Position numbers and translations under genes: made by a program. A DNA stretch of 64,000 nt. It comes from Gracilariopsis chorda. Lineage: Eukaryota > Rhodophyta > Florideophyceae > Gracilariales > Gracilariaceae. The stretch is taken from NCBI GenBank assembly GCA_003194525.1, contig NBIV01000067.1:186001-250000 (forward strand), read 5' to 3'. Below are positions 19,838 through 31,296 of the stretch, in pieces (position 1 is the stretch's first letter; every line of letters starts with the position of its first letter). Below the pieces are notes generated by a model. The model worked only from the letters and a program-made list of their open reading frames with translations, made no database searches and was not told where the DNA came from.

Positions 19838-21866
19838 TCTTCTTTGCCGTCAGCATTGGCACACAACTTCAAACCAGAACTTCCACCTCCCAAGATGTCC
19901 AGTGCTTTGCGACAGAGCACTAACAATGCTGCCCTCTATGCGGCTCATGTCCGCAGTGTTTAAAACGCAGCATGAAGATCGAAAGCTCCAAAAAGTCCGC
20001 AGAGAAGTGGCACTTGAGCTGCTCAAGAAATGCGTTTTTATCCGCACAACATCAATCGAAACCAATGTATCGTCTTCAAAAGTACAACGCCTTAGAACTG
20101 CGCTACAAAGAAAGAACCACAGAACCCTACATGAGCTTTTGGATCCAGCTACCCACCACGCTGGTAGACCCTTTTTGTAACCATACTCGAACAATTGTTG
20201 GTTTCAAATCGCGCATTTGAGGCAGCTCAGCGAGAATTCGCAATGGATGTGAAGCAAATGAGAGTGGTGTTAGGAGGTATCATAAAAGATGGTCGTAGAG
20301 AATACAAAAACTGGCTTCCAAGCGGTGATATTTTTCGTTGATTCAGAGCAAAAAAAAAACAGCTCACCCTTCGAAATGCGGAGAGTATAACGCAGGCTCG
20401 TTTAGCGGCACAATCTTACAGTCATGTACAATCGCTGAAAGAAGTGTTAATGAAGCTCGACAAAAAACATCCCGGCCTTCTCTCCGATCCCAATCGCGTT
20501 TGGAACTATGACGAAACCAGTATCCTTCCTGAATTCGGAAATGTCGTCAGTGTTTCTGTCCTTCTGATATTCATAAGGGTGGCACAAGACTGTCAATGAA
20601 GGAAAATGGAAAGCATTTTACCACAGGAATTGCCGTGTCCGCTGCAGGACACGTTGCTCCACTAGTGCTGATAGCTTCAGGAAAGCGAAAAATGTCCCAT
20701 TGGCTTGAACCACTGCATCGAGAAGACTTCGTCCATGAAGATGGTAGTTCACATTGGCTCACGGAGAAAAACTGGTGTCCTGGAGACATCTGTTTGTTAG
20801 TTAGCGAAAATGGGTCAGTTGATGGCAAGAACATGCCTCATATCGTTTCGCACATTAACAGGTTCATGCGCACAGTAATTTTCGAAGACGAAAATGTTCT
20901 TCTCCTTCTGGACGAGCACATTTCTCGTTAGAGAGTAGAGTGGCTGGAGGTCTGTGCAGAAGTGAGTATAGAAGTTATCAAACTCCCGGCAAACACAACA
21001 CATTTTCCACAGCCTTGCGACAAAGCTGTTAACAAACGCTTTCAGAAACGCATACGCAAAACTAGAGACGCTTCGATGAGACCATGCCATATCTCCCATG
21101 CCAACGTTGTGCTTAAAATCAAGGTAGGTGTGGCACGATTTCGCGCAGTCACAAACGCTGTTGCCCAGAAAGCTTTTGTTGAAGCGCGGCTCTGGCCGAT
21201 AAACTGCGCTTCTATGGAGCAGTTTACTGCACCGAAGGCTAGTGGAGCGGACGCAACTACACTGCTGAGTGGATGTCCAGTTGATCATGACACTTTTGAT
21301 CTGAAAACCCCGTCCATCTTTCACAACAGGCGTGCGAGTCGCATGCTTGTTAACCATATACACCATATGACTTCACCTGGTTGTTGACTGTCGTACGTCC
21401 TGTCAGAAATTGCACTGTTCATGCTCAACTCGTACGTCGTCACCCAGTTGCTGAGAAAGAGAATTGCCCTTGTTCCTAGCGCTTCTAAGTGTTCTGCTTC
21501 AAACAAGGTTATTCGTTCCGGGAATGTTGCAGAGCTACTGACAGTTGATGAAATGCAGAGCAAATTGGGTTCAATGAAGGGTTTCAAAGCCACAAAGAAC
21601 TCTTCGCCGGTATTGAGTAGTCTTAGTGCAGTTCAGAGTATAGCGCAAAAGAGGAACGAGCTACCAAGTGTCAGAAGTAGATGATAGGAAAAAAAAACAG
21701 CTCAAGCGGTGGCATCTTGGATGACGTTCCAATCGCGCAGTGGCCCACACGTGCCAAGAAGTCTAACGGGCATAGAACCGTTCGTGAAGCAGTTGGCTGC
21801 AATCGAACTGCAGCAGAAGCGTTAGTAACGCTTGCTAAGAGGCAGAGAGACCGCAACCCTGAATGA
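19838..21866 (+). pseudogene. pogo/Tigger-like DDE_1 transposase relic, copy 1
   Basis: Plus-strand pieces in order are: an N-terminal helical region (19902-20180); a CENPB-type DNA-binding remnant around 20310-20430 (KNWLPSGDIF and then QLTLRNAESITQARLA); NRVWNYDETS (about 20495-20525, first catalytic Asp); LLLLDEHIS (about 20900, second Asp); and VIKLPANTTHFPQPCDKAVN (20974-21030, third Asp). A basic C-terminal tail follows to 21866. Several stops and frame changes separate the pieces, so it is inactive. All three catalytic Asp positions can still be read. Terminal inverted repeats were not found, so the borders are those of the coding relic. Confidence 0.8.
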
Positions 21867-22101
21867 GGCGCCGTACAAAATTGTGCCTTTGGTCGTGAAA
21901 CGTGTTTTGTTGGTGCTGCTCTGATACAACATGATCGTTGACTTTGGCCCTTTGAATGTACATTCTGAGTCTGTCTTTATGTGTTCCAAATTGCGCCGAC
22001 GAGAGGGATACCGCTGGTAGGCGTTCAGGCCTAAACTCGACAAAAAAACCAAAAAGTGACAACGCCGTTCTTCCGCGATTTGCAATGATTCCTTCATCAG
22101 G

Positions 22102-23870
22102 TTGGAAAATGTATATGGCGCCGAGCAATTCATCTCGTTCGCTCTCCGAACCAGACGTCCATTACCAGACCTAATTCCGTATTTGAAAAGCGCGCGCTTT
22201 CCATGTTTAAACGGCGAGTACTTCAGCGCAATTTGCGCTCTCGTAGTCTCAAGACTTGAACAATGCTCCGCCCACAACAACGTCAAGGACACCCGAGAGG
22301 TTGTTATAAAATATGCAATATACGAAAGATTTACAACGAAACACTCTTGGAAGGTACTTTCTGATACTCATTGCATTCCCGTAGGTCAACTACGCCACGC
22401 CTATTCCTCATGGATGACTCAAAATCCAAACGCACAATGTATTCAAGCCTCCGATGTCCAATTCAAACTCAATACATGTGGTCGCCTTACTGTTCTGACG
22501 TCTCAGTAAGAAGCCACTAAATACTACGCAGACAATAAAACACCTCTAACCAAGAATGAAGTTCATGATCTAGTTCAACAGTTCATTACCATATTACCAA
22601 AGCGACGTCAGTTCCAAGTCCCGTTTCTGAATGACAGACCCTCGAAGAATTGGGTAACCCGATTTACACGACGCAACAATCTGGCAGTACTGCCAGTAAA
22701 TCTTATGGAAGACAAGAGGTTTAACGCCATGACTCGTAATAACTTAGTGCAGAATATTGCAAGAGTCTCTGCTGCGATGAATCGATTCAATATTCATGAA
22801 CCTCAGTTCATCTTTAACACCGCCCAACCTGGTGCATCTTTCGACAAGATGAAAGAAATTAGCTTGCGGAAGGGCATTGGAGGAGCTGGAGTGCGTCTGT
22901 TGTAAAAAGCTTTGACCACAAAAGGGAATCTAGATCGTGTCACCGTCATGTCAGTTTTGAGCGCATGTGGGAAAGCGTACAAACCGGTGATTGTCTTTCC
23001 CGGAACAAATGCAAACTATCGAACCATCCGGGGTAGGATGCAATCACTTCACTCCCTCTTACCTCCCTGTTATCTATTTCTGCAAAAATTTCTGGGGGTT
23101 GATACGGACATCGTTTTTCGTGGGCTCAACTATTTGTGGAAGAAGCAGCACACCTGCGGGTCAATAACCAAAAGCTAATGCTGCATCTCGACAGCTATGA
23201 ATCACATATTCAATACAAGACATTGATTTTCTTCAAGGAAAATAATGTTGTTGTCATTGCTCTTCCTGCACACACATCGCATGCCACCCAGGCTTTGGAC
23301 GTGTCTGTGCTTAGTTCATACAATTACTTTCTGCAGAATGAACTGCACAAGGCGGCACGGCAAAAGACACTTTTGGATGCCTTTGATGTTGGGAAATGCA
23401 TCCATATCGCATACTGCAGCTCCCATACATCCATAAATATCCGTTCCGGATTCCATAAGGCCGTCATAAGGGATGTTGAACTTTTGGGGCCAAATATTCA
23501 GCCTCTGGAGAAACATGTGATAAGTGTAAGCAATGTAGAACAGTCAGGCGTCAGCATGAAAGCTCTGGTAGTAGCTTTTGAGAGACAACACCGCACCTTA
23601 CTCCGTGATGCCATTGTGCAAGAGAGCAGGCATATGCGAATTAATAGGAGCGCAGGTTCTCATTTCACATCCGTAGCCGTAATAGAAACGTTGAAAAAAC
23701 CTCTTGAAAAGCAAAGGAACAAGAATTGTGACGAAAGAGCACGAAGAAAAGCTGTGGCTTACAAGGAATCGAAAAGCGGTGTCAAAAGTCTCGTGCAGCT
23801 TGCTGCACGACGTCGTATTCGTCGTAGTTGTTTGACTGAGTCTCGTAAACAGAGGCTGCGCATGCGTTGA
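22102..23870 (+). pseudogene. pogo/Tigger-like DDE_1 transposase relic, copy 2 (different family member)
   Basis: The pieces run in order: an N-terminal helix-turn-helix region (22270-22509), LTKNEVHDLVQQF with NWVTRFTRRNNL (22540-22690), and FIFNTAQPGAS (about 22805). They continue with VTVMSVLSACGKAYKPVIVF (22940-23000), KLMLHLDSYESH (about 23170-23210), ALPAHTSHATQALDVSVLSS (about 23258-23320) and a long basic C-terminal region to 23870. At the first catalytic site the family DE is replaced by AQ, so that Asp is lost; the later two Asp residues are present. Three or four stops or frame changes occur. It is clearly distinct from copy 1, so the two were separate insertions. Confidence 0.8.
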
Positions 23871-24127
23871 GCAAAAGCTAATACGCTGGGCGCAGAGGCG
23901 TGCATTGCGCTTTTGGGTCGTGTCGGCGGAGTTGTTGCTCCGGATAGCGAGAGAGAGTCAGACGGTGGTATGGTGTGACTGCCGTTCACTGAATGTTCGC
24001 CTGCTGAAACGGCCGCATATTTCTTGTCGCTATTTGAAACCATCAATTTGCAGGTTCCTAGAGCCACTTTGTTTGCTCTGTGGTTTTACATGAAGTAAAC
24101 GTTGGTTTGTGTCTAAACGTAAGTGAT

Positions 24128-25408
24128 TCAATGTTGATTGTGTTCCGAATGTAGGGGAAGTATGAGGACCAGAATTCTTCTATTGGTTCTGGAGTTGTTT
24201 ATGTTTTGGTGCAGCTGTTTCGCCAAAATTACGGAAGCTGTCGAATTAAGGGCTGAACGTATACAGCACGATCGCGAGGGCCGCGCTTGAAACAGCAAGT
24301 GGTGCAGTGCGATCGTGGCATCCACGCTAACGTTGAGCAAGTCCACGCCAGTCGGCGCGCCTTTGGCGCCGCCGCCGCCGCTGATGGCCACCACATGGTC
24401 GCACTGCCGCCTTACCAGCGTTGGCAGCCCATGCCCTTCGATGCCCACCACAACAGCTGTGCGTTGCCGTCGCGAAACCCGCGTCAGCGCCTCGCCGCCG
24501 TCGCCAGCAAGTGCCACCACTCGCCACCCGTCCGTTCTCAGCCGCGCCAGCGTCCTCGGTACACTGCTCGTGGCAAACGTCTCAACCACGTCCGCCGCCC
24601 CGGCAGACGCCTTGCATATCGTCGCGTTAAGCAGCGCGCAGTTCGTTTCCAACATCACCACTGCATCAGCGCCTAGAAACAGCGCGGACCAAAGTGCAGC
24701 GCCCACGTTATGCGGATCACTCATTTCATCAAGCACCAGGATCACCCCTTCAAATCCAGCCTGTAGAAGTACCACCTCCGTTCCATACTTGAGCGCACTC
24801 GTTTGAACAACAACTCACTGGTGTTTTCGACGCCCAACCAATTCATTTAACAGCCCTTTATCCACTTCCACTACCGACTTCCCATCCTCCCGGACCGCGC
24901 GTAACACCTTTGCAATCGCCGCGGCGTTCTCTCTTTTCCGCTCCGTTCCATCTTGCCCGCTTTGTATAAAAGTGCGATAAATCTCCCCTCGCCTCGTACG
25001 CACCAAGCTGGCAACCGCGTTAACCCCTTTAATGAGTTCATCCCCACTTTCACGCGCCTCTTTTACCGCTATTTGCTCCGCACTCCGTTCAACTTCGTCC
25101 ACCGCTTTCTCCCATGATTTTGTGCCACCGCGCCTCCATTCCTCCCTCCCGCGTCCAACGTTGCTGCGATCTTGTCGAAAAGAGCGTCGTTCCTCCTCAA
25201 GAAATGACCAAGACGCAAACCTCACATACCGCGCCCCGCTTCTGCTGCGTCTGTGCGCTACTGCGCCGCGCGGCGTACGTAACACTGCAGCTCCGACGCT
25301 CACAAATGGCACCCGCATGTCGTCCACTGCCCCTGCTTGGCGTGCACACCGCGACAGCTCGCTCTTGTCTGGAGTTGTGCCCACCGTTCGCTCCTCATCT
25401 CCCTTCAT
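24128..25408 (-). pseudogene. MRM1-like: MRM1-like mitochondrial rRNA 2'-O-methyltransferase, one nonsense codon
   Basis: The frame runs from ATG at 25408 to 24128 in a single phase, broken by one TGA (24817-24815). The N-terminal part holds the SpoU substrate-binding domain (KGVNAVASLVRTRRGEIYRT, VDKGLLNELVGRRKHQ). In this family the motif is HQG; the TGA stands where the Gly codon (GGA) is expected, and the next residues VVVQTSALKYG follow the family. The catalytic SPOUT part has LDEMSDPHNVGAALWSALFL (motif 1), VVVGIEGHGLP (motif 2) and VDLLNVSVDATIAL (motif 3). Motif 1 has Trp where the catalytic Arg is normal, and motif 3 lacks the usual first Ser. MRM1 methylates a ribose in mitochondrial large-subunit rRNA. 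The stop plus the Arg loss point to a dead copy. The last 50 codons diverge. Confidence 0.85.
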
Positions 25409-25476
25409 CTCGACGTCGTCCCGCGCATGTTAGCAAACAACTTGAGTGGGCAGGCATGCATTGAGCTTGTTTAGCT

Positions 25477-27299
25477 TCATAGTCTGTTTTGGACTAGGTG
25501 TTTTGAGACCACCACCAGAGAAATGTCAATCTTGTTCTGTAGCAGATCAGATATGGTTTGCTTAACTGCATCGATGGCTTTTTGCAGATCTTGCTTCTTC
25601 GATAGAAGTTCTAGAGACGTCGAAATGACGTTGGCAACGAGCCGACAATTGTCTTGACGAACCGATTCAACTTCTTTGCAATCCCTTTTGTCAAAGCTCT
25701 TTGCACCAGCTTCTCCCATGTTTCTCTTAAGGTCTGGTACAAGAAGGTCTACTTGATGACTCTTGCGTTGTAGCAAGCTTACTACTTTGATCATATGGCC
25801 ACGTGAAACAAGCGATTCAAGAGGAATTCCAGTTACGCGAGACATTTCCATGTAGTTCGTCAACGCCAACAAGTTATCCATGAGCTTGACAGGCAGTAGG
25901 GCATCCTTCAAACAATATACCGCCAACCTCCGGCGCGTCTGCTCATCACCATTCTGTAGAGCTAAAATGATGCTGTAATGGACAACTTCTTTCTGCTGGC
26001 CAAGAAACTCTGCTGAAACCGAGTTCAGTGAGTAAGACCGCAGCTTATACTCCTTATTAATCAACTGCAATATATCAAATACTGTTCGTCCATGCAACGA
26101 AAACGACTGTGACTCAAGTGTCCCGAATGCCAAAGATCTCATCCGAGTCTTTGTCATTGCCATTTTTGTCCTTCACAATCGCCCTATGAAAAGAAAATCG
26201 TTGGCCGCTAACTCTTTCGCGCGGTCCACTAGATAAAGAAGGTCCAAATTCACGATGTTGTATCCAGTAAGAGTATCTGGGTCTGTAACTCGTACAAACT
26301 CTCTCCAAGCAGAGGGAATCGAGCTTTCATCTTCAAACGAAAGCACATCAGCCTCTACAATACAAGTGCAGCTTTTGAGCGTGAACACGACTTTTGCGAC
26401 AGGTTTCGGTTGCCCATAGTCCCACAAATAGTTGGCAGTGTGGATGAACCTATCATGTTGCGGTTCTGGGAAAATTATTTTCCGGCCAGCGCACTCAATA
26501 TCAAAAGACAAGCGGCGAAGAGGGGCAGTGTTAAGCCACTTCCCCTCTGGTTTGTGGGAAATGATGTCATCGGCATCGGCATCAACACCAACTTCGATTT
26601 GAAGATGGGACTCTCGCTGCCCATGGGGAACTAATTTGTACTTGTTTGCGGGAACGGTAAGCCACTAATATCCCATAAGGCCCGTCTCTATCATGAAACG
26701 CAGGGCATAGTTTAAAGGTTCAAATGTGAGAAGTTCTGGTAAGGGCTTCAATCCATCGGGTGTTTCTACACGCAAGCCTCCGCTCTGTACAAAGACGCAG
26801 TTTCCTTCATGTACTTCGGGTTCAGAATTGTAATCCTAACGAACTGCATCTCCAGATCCCCAGGAACGAAGTACATTATGTTGCGCTTTGTCACAACCCG
26901 GACATGGAGGACGATTTTGTGGTTCCCGCCCTCATGTTTCTTCGACAATGCCACACTAAGTGCCTCGTTCAAAGCTGATGCCTCAACTTCAGGTAAAACG
27001 GGTACATAGAAGTAATGATAAAATCTGTGAAAACGCAAGAGAACACTATTTCCTTGTTCAGTGACTCCAAACAACCGAAGAATTGCTGACCCATTCCCTT
27101 CTTTGGCGTGATCGTCGGACACGTCAACTTGCACGACTACCAAGGGGTCTGCTTGAGGATTGAGATTCGGCAGTGGTGGACGTCTCCATACATCCCAAAC
27201 TTTAACAATTTGAAGGTCGGAAGCTCCCATCTCTCCCCAGTTACACTTGGTACACAGAGAATCACCCCCACAGGAAGTGCTAGGCCGAGAAACACACAC
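25477..27299 (-). pseudogene. POLD1-like: DNA polymerase delta catalytic subunit relic (N-terminal and exonuclease parts)
   Basis: Minus-strand frames carry the POLD1 N-terminal domain (WDVWRRPPLPNLNPQADPLV, 27220-27130), then exonuclease motif I SFDIECAGRK (about 26505), motif II GYNIVNLD (about 26260) and motif [12 protein letters not shown] (about 25910), followed by [17 protein letters not shown]. After about residue 500 of the normal protein the sequence jumps straight to [20 protein letters not shown] (about 25560-25490), which in POLD1 lies beyond the whole palm/fingers core. Some 350 residues of polymerase core are therefore missing. Four or so frame changes or stops occur upstream. 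POLD1 makes lagging-strand DNA and proofreads; this copy cannot. The functional gene must be elsewhere. Confidence 0.9.
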
Positions 27300-27566
27300 C
27301 CGAGTTCTAGCAGCTTTTTGCCAAGGAGGTCTTTGTTAAGGACGATTTCCCCGCGAAAGCGGTGCATCCAAAAACAAGTGGTGCCATATTCATCGATAAA
27401 CTCGAATCAGGAACAAACGTACTGTACCTTCGTGAAAACAATTAAAAAATATTCGAAAGCTACTAATACCATCTCCAGCAGAGAAATAAACGCCAGACCG
27501 CACACTCACGCAACACAAGTACGTCGTAAACTGAGATATAGTGCTAGCCACCGTTGTTCGTAAAGT

Positions 27567-28825
27567 ATGTCCGTTCCCAACAGCTTTTCAACACGCGTTC
27601 GAAAAGGGAGAAGTTCAAAGACGCCAAACCTTAGTCTCAGCGGCGATGAAAGGCTTCGTGCTCCATACAAACTTGTGTCTTCTGCTTGCAGTGCTTCTAC
27701 TAATTCCAACATAAAGCTTGCTTTGAAAGTAATTACAGGTTACGCAAAGATCAAACAAGCTCCTGATCCTATTAGAGTAACGCCGTCCAGTTCAACCTTT
27801 ATTCTGAATCTATTAGCAGTCTACTGCAAATTAAGGAAGCCAGACAGCCTGAAGAATGATGCAATGAATGCGTTAGTACAAGGCTTGAGACACGTTTACT
27901 CTCAAAATGATCACAACAGGACATGGTTTGTTGATGAAGCAAATTCGAAAGCTCATGGAAACCCTTTAATAGGCAATTCTGAGCTCGATGCGTTACGAAG
28001 ATCACACAGAGTGCATTTTACGCATTACAGTGTTGTAACATTGCTCTCACAGCCTATAACAGTCGAGCAGGTTTGTGATCACGCCGAAAGGTACTGGTAT
28101 AATGCTCATCAGCAATCTGTCAAAATAATGGATGTTCTTCTTCATTGTATTATGTTCATTGGTTTCAATTTGGGACTGCATTATTGTGAAGTTTCTAAGC
28201 TCAAAGTTGCAAATGTGTATGTGGGATCGGGTGGATGCACTCTTATTATAAATGAGTCTGTAAAGAACTCTAACAAGCGGAGAATTTACAAACCTAGAGA
28301 CTGGGCAGGTAACACGGCTTTACGATTTTCATTGCTCATGGATCCTTTTGTTGCAATTTAATCCTGGTTAATGTTGTGTGGGAGCTCACGAGGACCTTTG
28401 TTTTGCGATTTATTAACCTCAGCAGGTGGAAATGTTCTTGACCATTCTCGGCACTGGAGCCCAAAAAGGTCCCAGAGTTCCTTCAACGTTGATTACTCTC
28501 GATAGGCGTTAGCAAAGGTGAGGTTAGAGTTTACTCTGGAAATTCCATCATAAGGGGAGCAGTTCAGCTGTATCGATCGCTAGGTCTCAGAGATGAAGCG
28601 ATCATGGAGATAATTCAGATGACTGGTCATCACGCATACGCAAACTATTGTGCTGCATATACCGACTGTGCCACTCAATCTCTATCTCGCATTACATCTG
28701 TATCAGAGTACATCAAGCGTGCTGAGAAGATATCCATAGAGTCAGATATTATTCACGATAGTGTGGCTTTTCAAGAGTTCATGAGAGACGTTTATGAAGA
28801 GCAAACTGACGCACAGCATGATTAA
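27567..28825 (+). pseudogene. tyrosine recombinase, Crypton-like, decayed
   Basis: The frame from ATG 27567 to 28361 has an N-terminal helical domain, then a catalytic-domain start GFNLGLHYCEVSKLKVANVY, which matches box I of tyrosine recombinases (normally GLRxxEL). The catalytic Arg is His here. A beta-hairpin Lys may be in NESVKNSNKRRIYKPR. After a stop and a frame change, 28500-28825 reads YSGNSIIRGAVQLYRSLG (box II, HxxR with Asn for His) and then TGHHAYANYCAAY, with the nucleophile Tyr. Family knowledge: eukaryotic genes of this type without reverse transcriptase belong to Cryptons, which move by recombination. No ends could be defined. An integrase from another source is possible. Confidence 0.6.
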
Positions 28826-29162
28826 ACCCGTTTTCCAATACAAAAAAAATCTTTAGGTCCTGTCAGGTGACGTAGTCTATCACAAGTCTATGTAACCAAG
28901 ATAAGACTACCTATATCTACCCCATATAATCAGTACTAACACTAGAACAGCTATTCACACATACGTAAACAAAAGCAGTAATAGTTACACGATGTGGCGT
29001 ATATCTCTAAAATTAGGGATAGGATTGCACTAGCGTGGCCACACGAATAATGTAAGATACAAAAGGAAATCTCCGAGCAATAGAAGAGGTACGCGAAGTA
29101 AGAAAAACCACTCCAATACAAGATTTGCCACATATATCATTCTCTTAAAGAACAATGGGGTT
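28826..29162. other. AT-rich spacer, nothing recognised
   Basis: No open frame with motifs is present. The stretch lies between the recombinase relic and the 141-bp tandem repeats. Confidence 0.5.
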
Positions 29163-29560
29163 GGCGTAACCCCCCTCTTCATGACTTCTAGCGGGCATAA
29201 CCCACTGGATGCCATGTATCGTAGGGGAAGGTGGCATCACCAGCCCTCCTTGCGGCACCGAGGGGGCGTAGCTCACTCAGTGCCACACCAACAGAGCAGA
29301 GGTGGCGAAACTGCCCTCTTCATGGCGTCCAGCGGACATATCCAACTGGAATCCATGTATTGTACCGGGAGGTGGCATAAGAAGCCCTCCTCGTGGCATC
29401 GAGTGGGCGTAGCCCACTCAGTGCCACACCAACAGAGCAGAGGTGGCGTAACCGCCCTCCACATGACATCCAGCGGGCATAACCCACTGGATGCCATGGA
29501 TTGGGAGGAGGTGGCATAACTAACCCCTTCTGGTGGGACTAAGCTGGCTTAGCCCTCTTT
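29163..29560. repeat. 141-bp tandem repeat (about 2.8 units) rich in short hairpins
   Basis: Units start at 29163, 29304 and 29445, an exact 141-bp period, with about 85-90% identity by eye; the third unit is partial. Each unit contains short inverted repeats of the kind GAGTGGGC-GTA-GCCCACTC (29401-29419) and CAGTGGGTTATGCCCGCTG (minus strand of the GCGGGCATAACCCACTG block). Unit boundaries also carry GCCAC...GTGGC. Frames on both strands remain open across the units only because the period is a multiple of three; they are not genes. Confidence 0.85.
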
Positions 29561-29690
29561 GTGAGCTTCGTATATCTCAGTCTATCTAGTTACAACAGTA
29601 GAAGTAATACATGTGAACTGATTGCTTAAAGGTAACGACATTGTCGTTGTTTTGTTTAAACTATTTTTTTCTTCGCACAGAACGTTAAAG

Positions 29691-31296
29691 TTATCTACTT
29701 TTCAGTATAGAAGATATGGATTGAGTTCTTTTTAGCAGCTTAAAGTGCTGATTGAATGCGTCAATAGCTGCTTTCCATCTTTCATTAGTTCCATCTTCGT
29801 TGATTTGTAAGGTAACTGGACCAAACTCGGATATTAGTTCCGTAAGAGCCCTATAGCGTAGAAAAAGGTTCTTTTGACCAGTTTTTGACCACATCCAGTC
29901 TTTGTGAAGTGCAATGCCCTCAGAGAGAGATTCTTGGTACTTGGTTGATTTCCCGAATGTTCTAGTAATGTAGTCATTGAATGAACTACGACCACCAATA
30001 GTGGATTTGACACGTGGGACACGGAAGAGTCAATTGGCGGTTGGCCACAGTAGTGGGCATGAACCACCGAAGTGGAGCAATTTAGTTAATTCTATTTATT
30101 ATTTTTACACCCATTTCTGGGATGGTGATTACGTAGTGCGCCGGCGGGTTGCCGTCGCACCAGTAAACCTTTCCCGAACAAGGGATCCCAACCTGGAGAA
30201 TTGGCTCTAGACCTCACCGCCTTTGCGTGTTCTCTACTCCTCTTTGGAGGGAAGCACCGCCGCATACGTGAATTATAACCCCCTTGCCTATCTAAAGGAC
30301 CAGAGTATTCGGATTTTTATTCCAGCTGTCTTGGTTTTTGCCTTGTATAAGTTTTATTTACTGGCACTGCCGTTAGTCTTCGTCACGACACTCGTGACGC
30401 AGCTCCCCCTTATTTTTCCCTTTGTAGGGTGGCTTTCCCGCTACCCATGGCTCGTGCTCGCGCGTGCCACTAACCTGGAAACCTCACCTCTCTAGAGGAC
30501 GACCACCCCCATACACCGCTCCTGCGGGTACCCGATTCTTGCCTCAACCTCCCTGCGCAAGTCGCGACGGGTGGCCTCGGCCTTACAACCCAACATAGTC
30601 GTGCCACTCCTGGGAGAGATCTACTCAACTGGGCTCACCTCTAACCAGGAAAGATCCCGAACGTCTTTCAGTGCGCTCCCGCTTCCGGGCATTGCACTAC
30701 AATTTGTAGCCAAAAATCTTTCTGCGATTTTTCGCATTCCCAAAAAGTCTGAGTGCTTTATACCCTCGGTCACTGGACCCTTTAAGCCAAATTTTTATGG
30801 CTTCTTCGGCTGCTTTTGGCATCCATGGTATGAATCGAACAAATGCCTTGAGTTTCTGATCTGCCTTAAGTTCTCCAGAACAGAAAATGGAGGATGTCCG
30901 AAGTTGAAACTCATTTTCTGTGTTGAATTTATTAGTAAAAGCTAATGCATTCTGTGGAGTCTTAGAAATTGATGACATCTCGTTCGTCACTTGGTTAACA
31001 GCGACCGTGAAAACCTTTTCGGATTGCCGTTTTTGCTGCACATTGCTACTCTCTGTTCGATTGTTTTCAAGCCTTATTTGATGTAACAAGAACAGTTGAT
31101 GTTCTTGGTGTAGTCCTTTCTTCCATACTTCCATTTTTTGGTCATTGTTATTTAACGAAGCACAAGATTGATTGAGAATCTTACGACTGATTTCAACGCC
31201 TTTCGTGGATTCAAGCTCAATTACTTGTCTTGTTGTTTGAAACCCAATTCCATCTCCACCTCCCTGTATAGGTTTAACGTACCCATGGCGTTCCAT
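29691..31296 (-). pseudogene. unknown gene interrupted by a solo LTR
   Basis: The N-terminal frame runs from ATG 31296 to the LTR edge near 30702. The C-terminal frame runs from the other LTR edge near 29904 to 29691. Reading straight across the insertion site and one copy of the target duplication, the phase is kept (IFGYK then DWMWSKTGQKNLFLRYRALT), so the gene was whole when the LTR element landed. It would encode about 265 aa or more; codons stay open upstream of the ATG to about 31385. The C-terminal 90 residues have conserved-looking Trp and basic residues (IKIWLKGSS, RRKIFGYKDWMW, LFLRYRALTELI). A GCR1_C-type DNA-binding domain, known from some Crypton transposons, is a guess only. Confidence 0.5.
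29905..30701 (+). repeat. solo LTR, Ty3/gypsy (relative of element 38558-50210)
   Basis: It starts TGAAGTGCAATGCC and ends TTGCACTACA, the same terminal signature as the LTRs at 38558 and 49308, and shares internal blocks with them and with the solo LTR at 32055. The flanking CTTTG and ATTTG are a near-perfect 5-bp target duplication. No internal retroelement sequence remains, so it is a recombination product. It lies inside the gene at 29691-31296. Confidence 0.8.

Noticed and set aside
24780-24820. Intron in the MRM1-like gene with donor GTGAGT at the TGA
   Set aside because: The donor looks good, but the codons just after the stop (VVVQTSALKYG) are the expected family residues in the same phase, so an intron would remove conserved sequence.
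24287-25464. Plus-strand frames of 110-160 codons
   Set aside because: They lie opposite the GC-rich MRM1-like gene and are codon shadows of it.
29181-29519. Protein genes across the 141-bp repeats
   Set aside because: Frames are open on both strands only because the period is divisible by three.
29163-29560. CRISPR array
   Set aside because: Units are contiguous 141-bp repeats without unique spacers, in a eukaryotic context.
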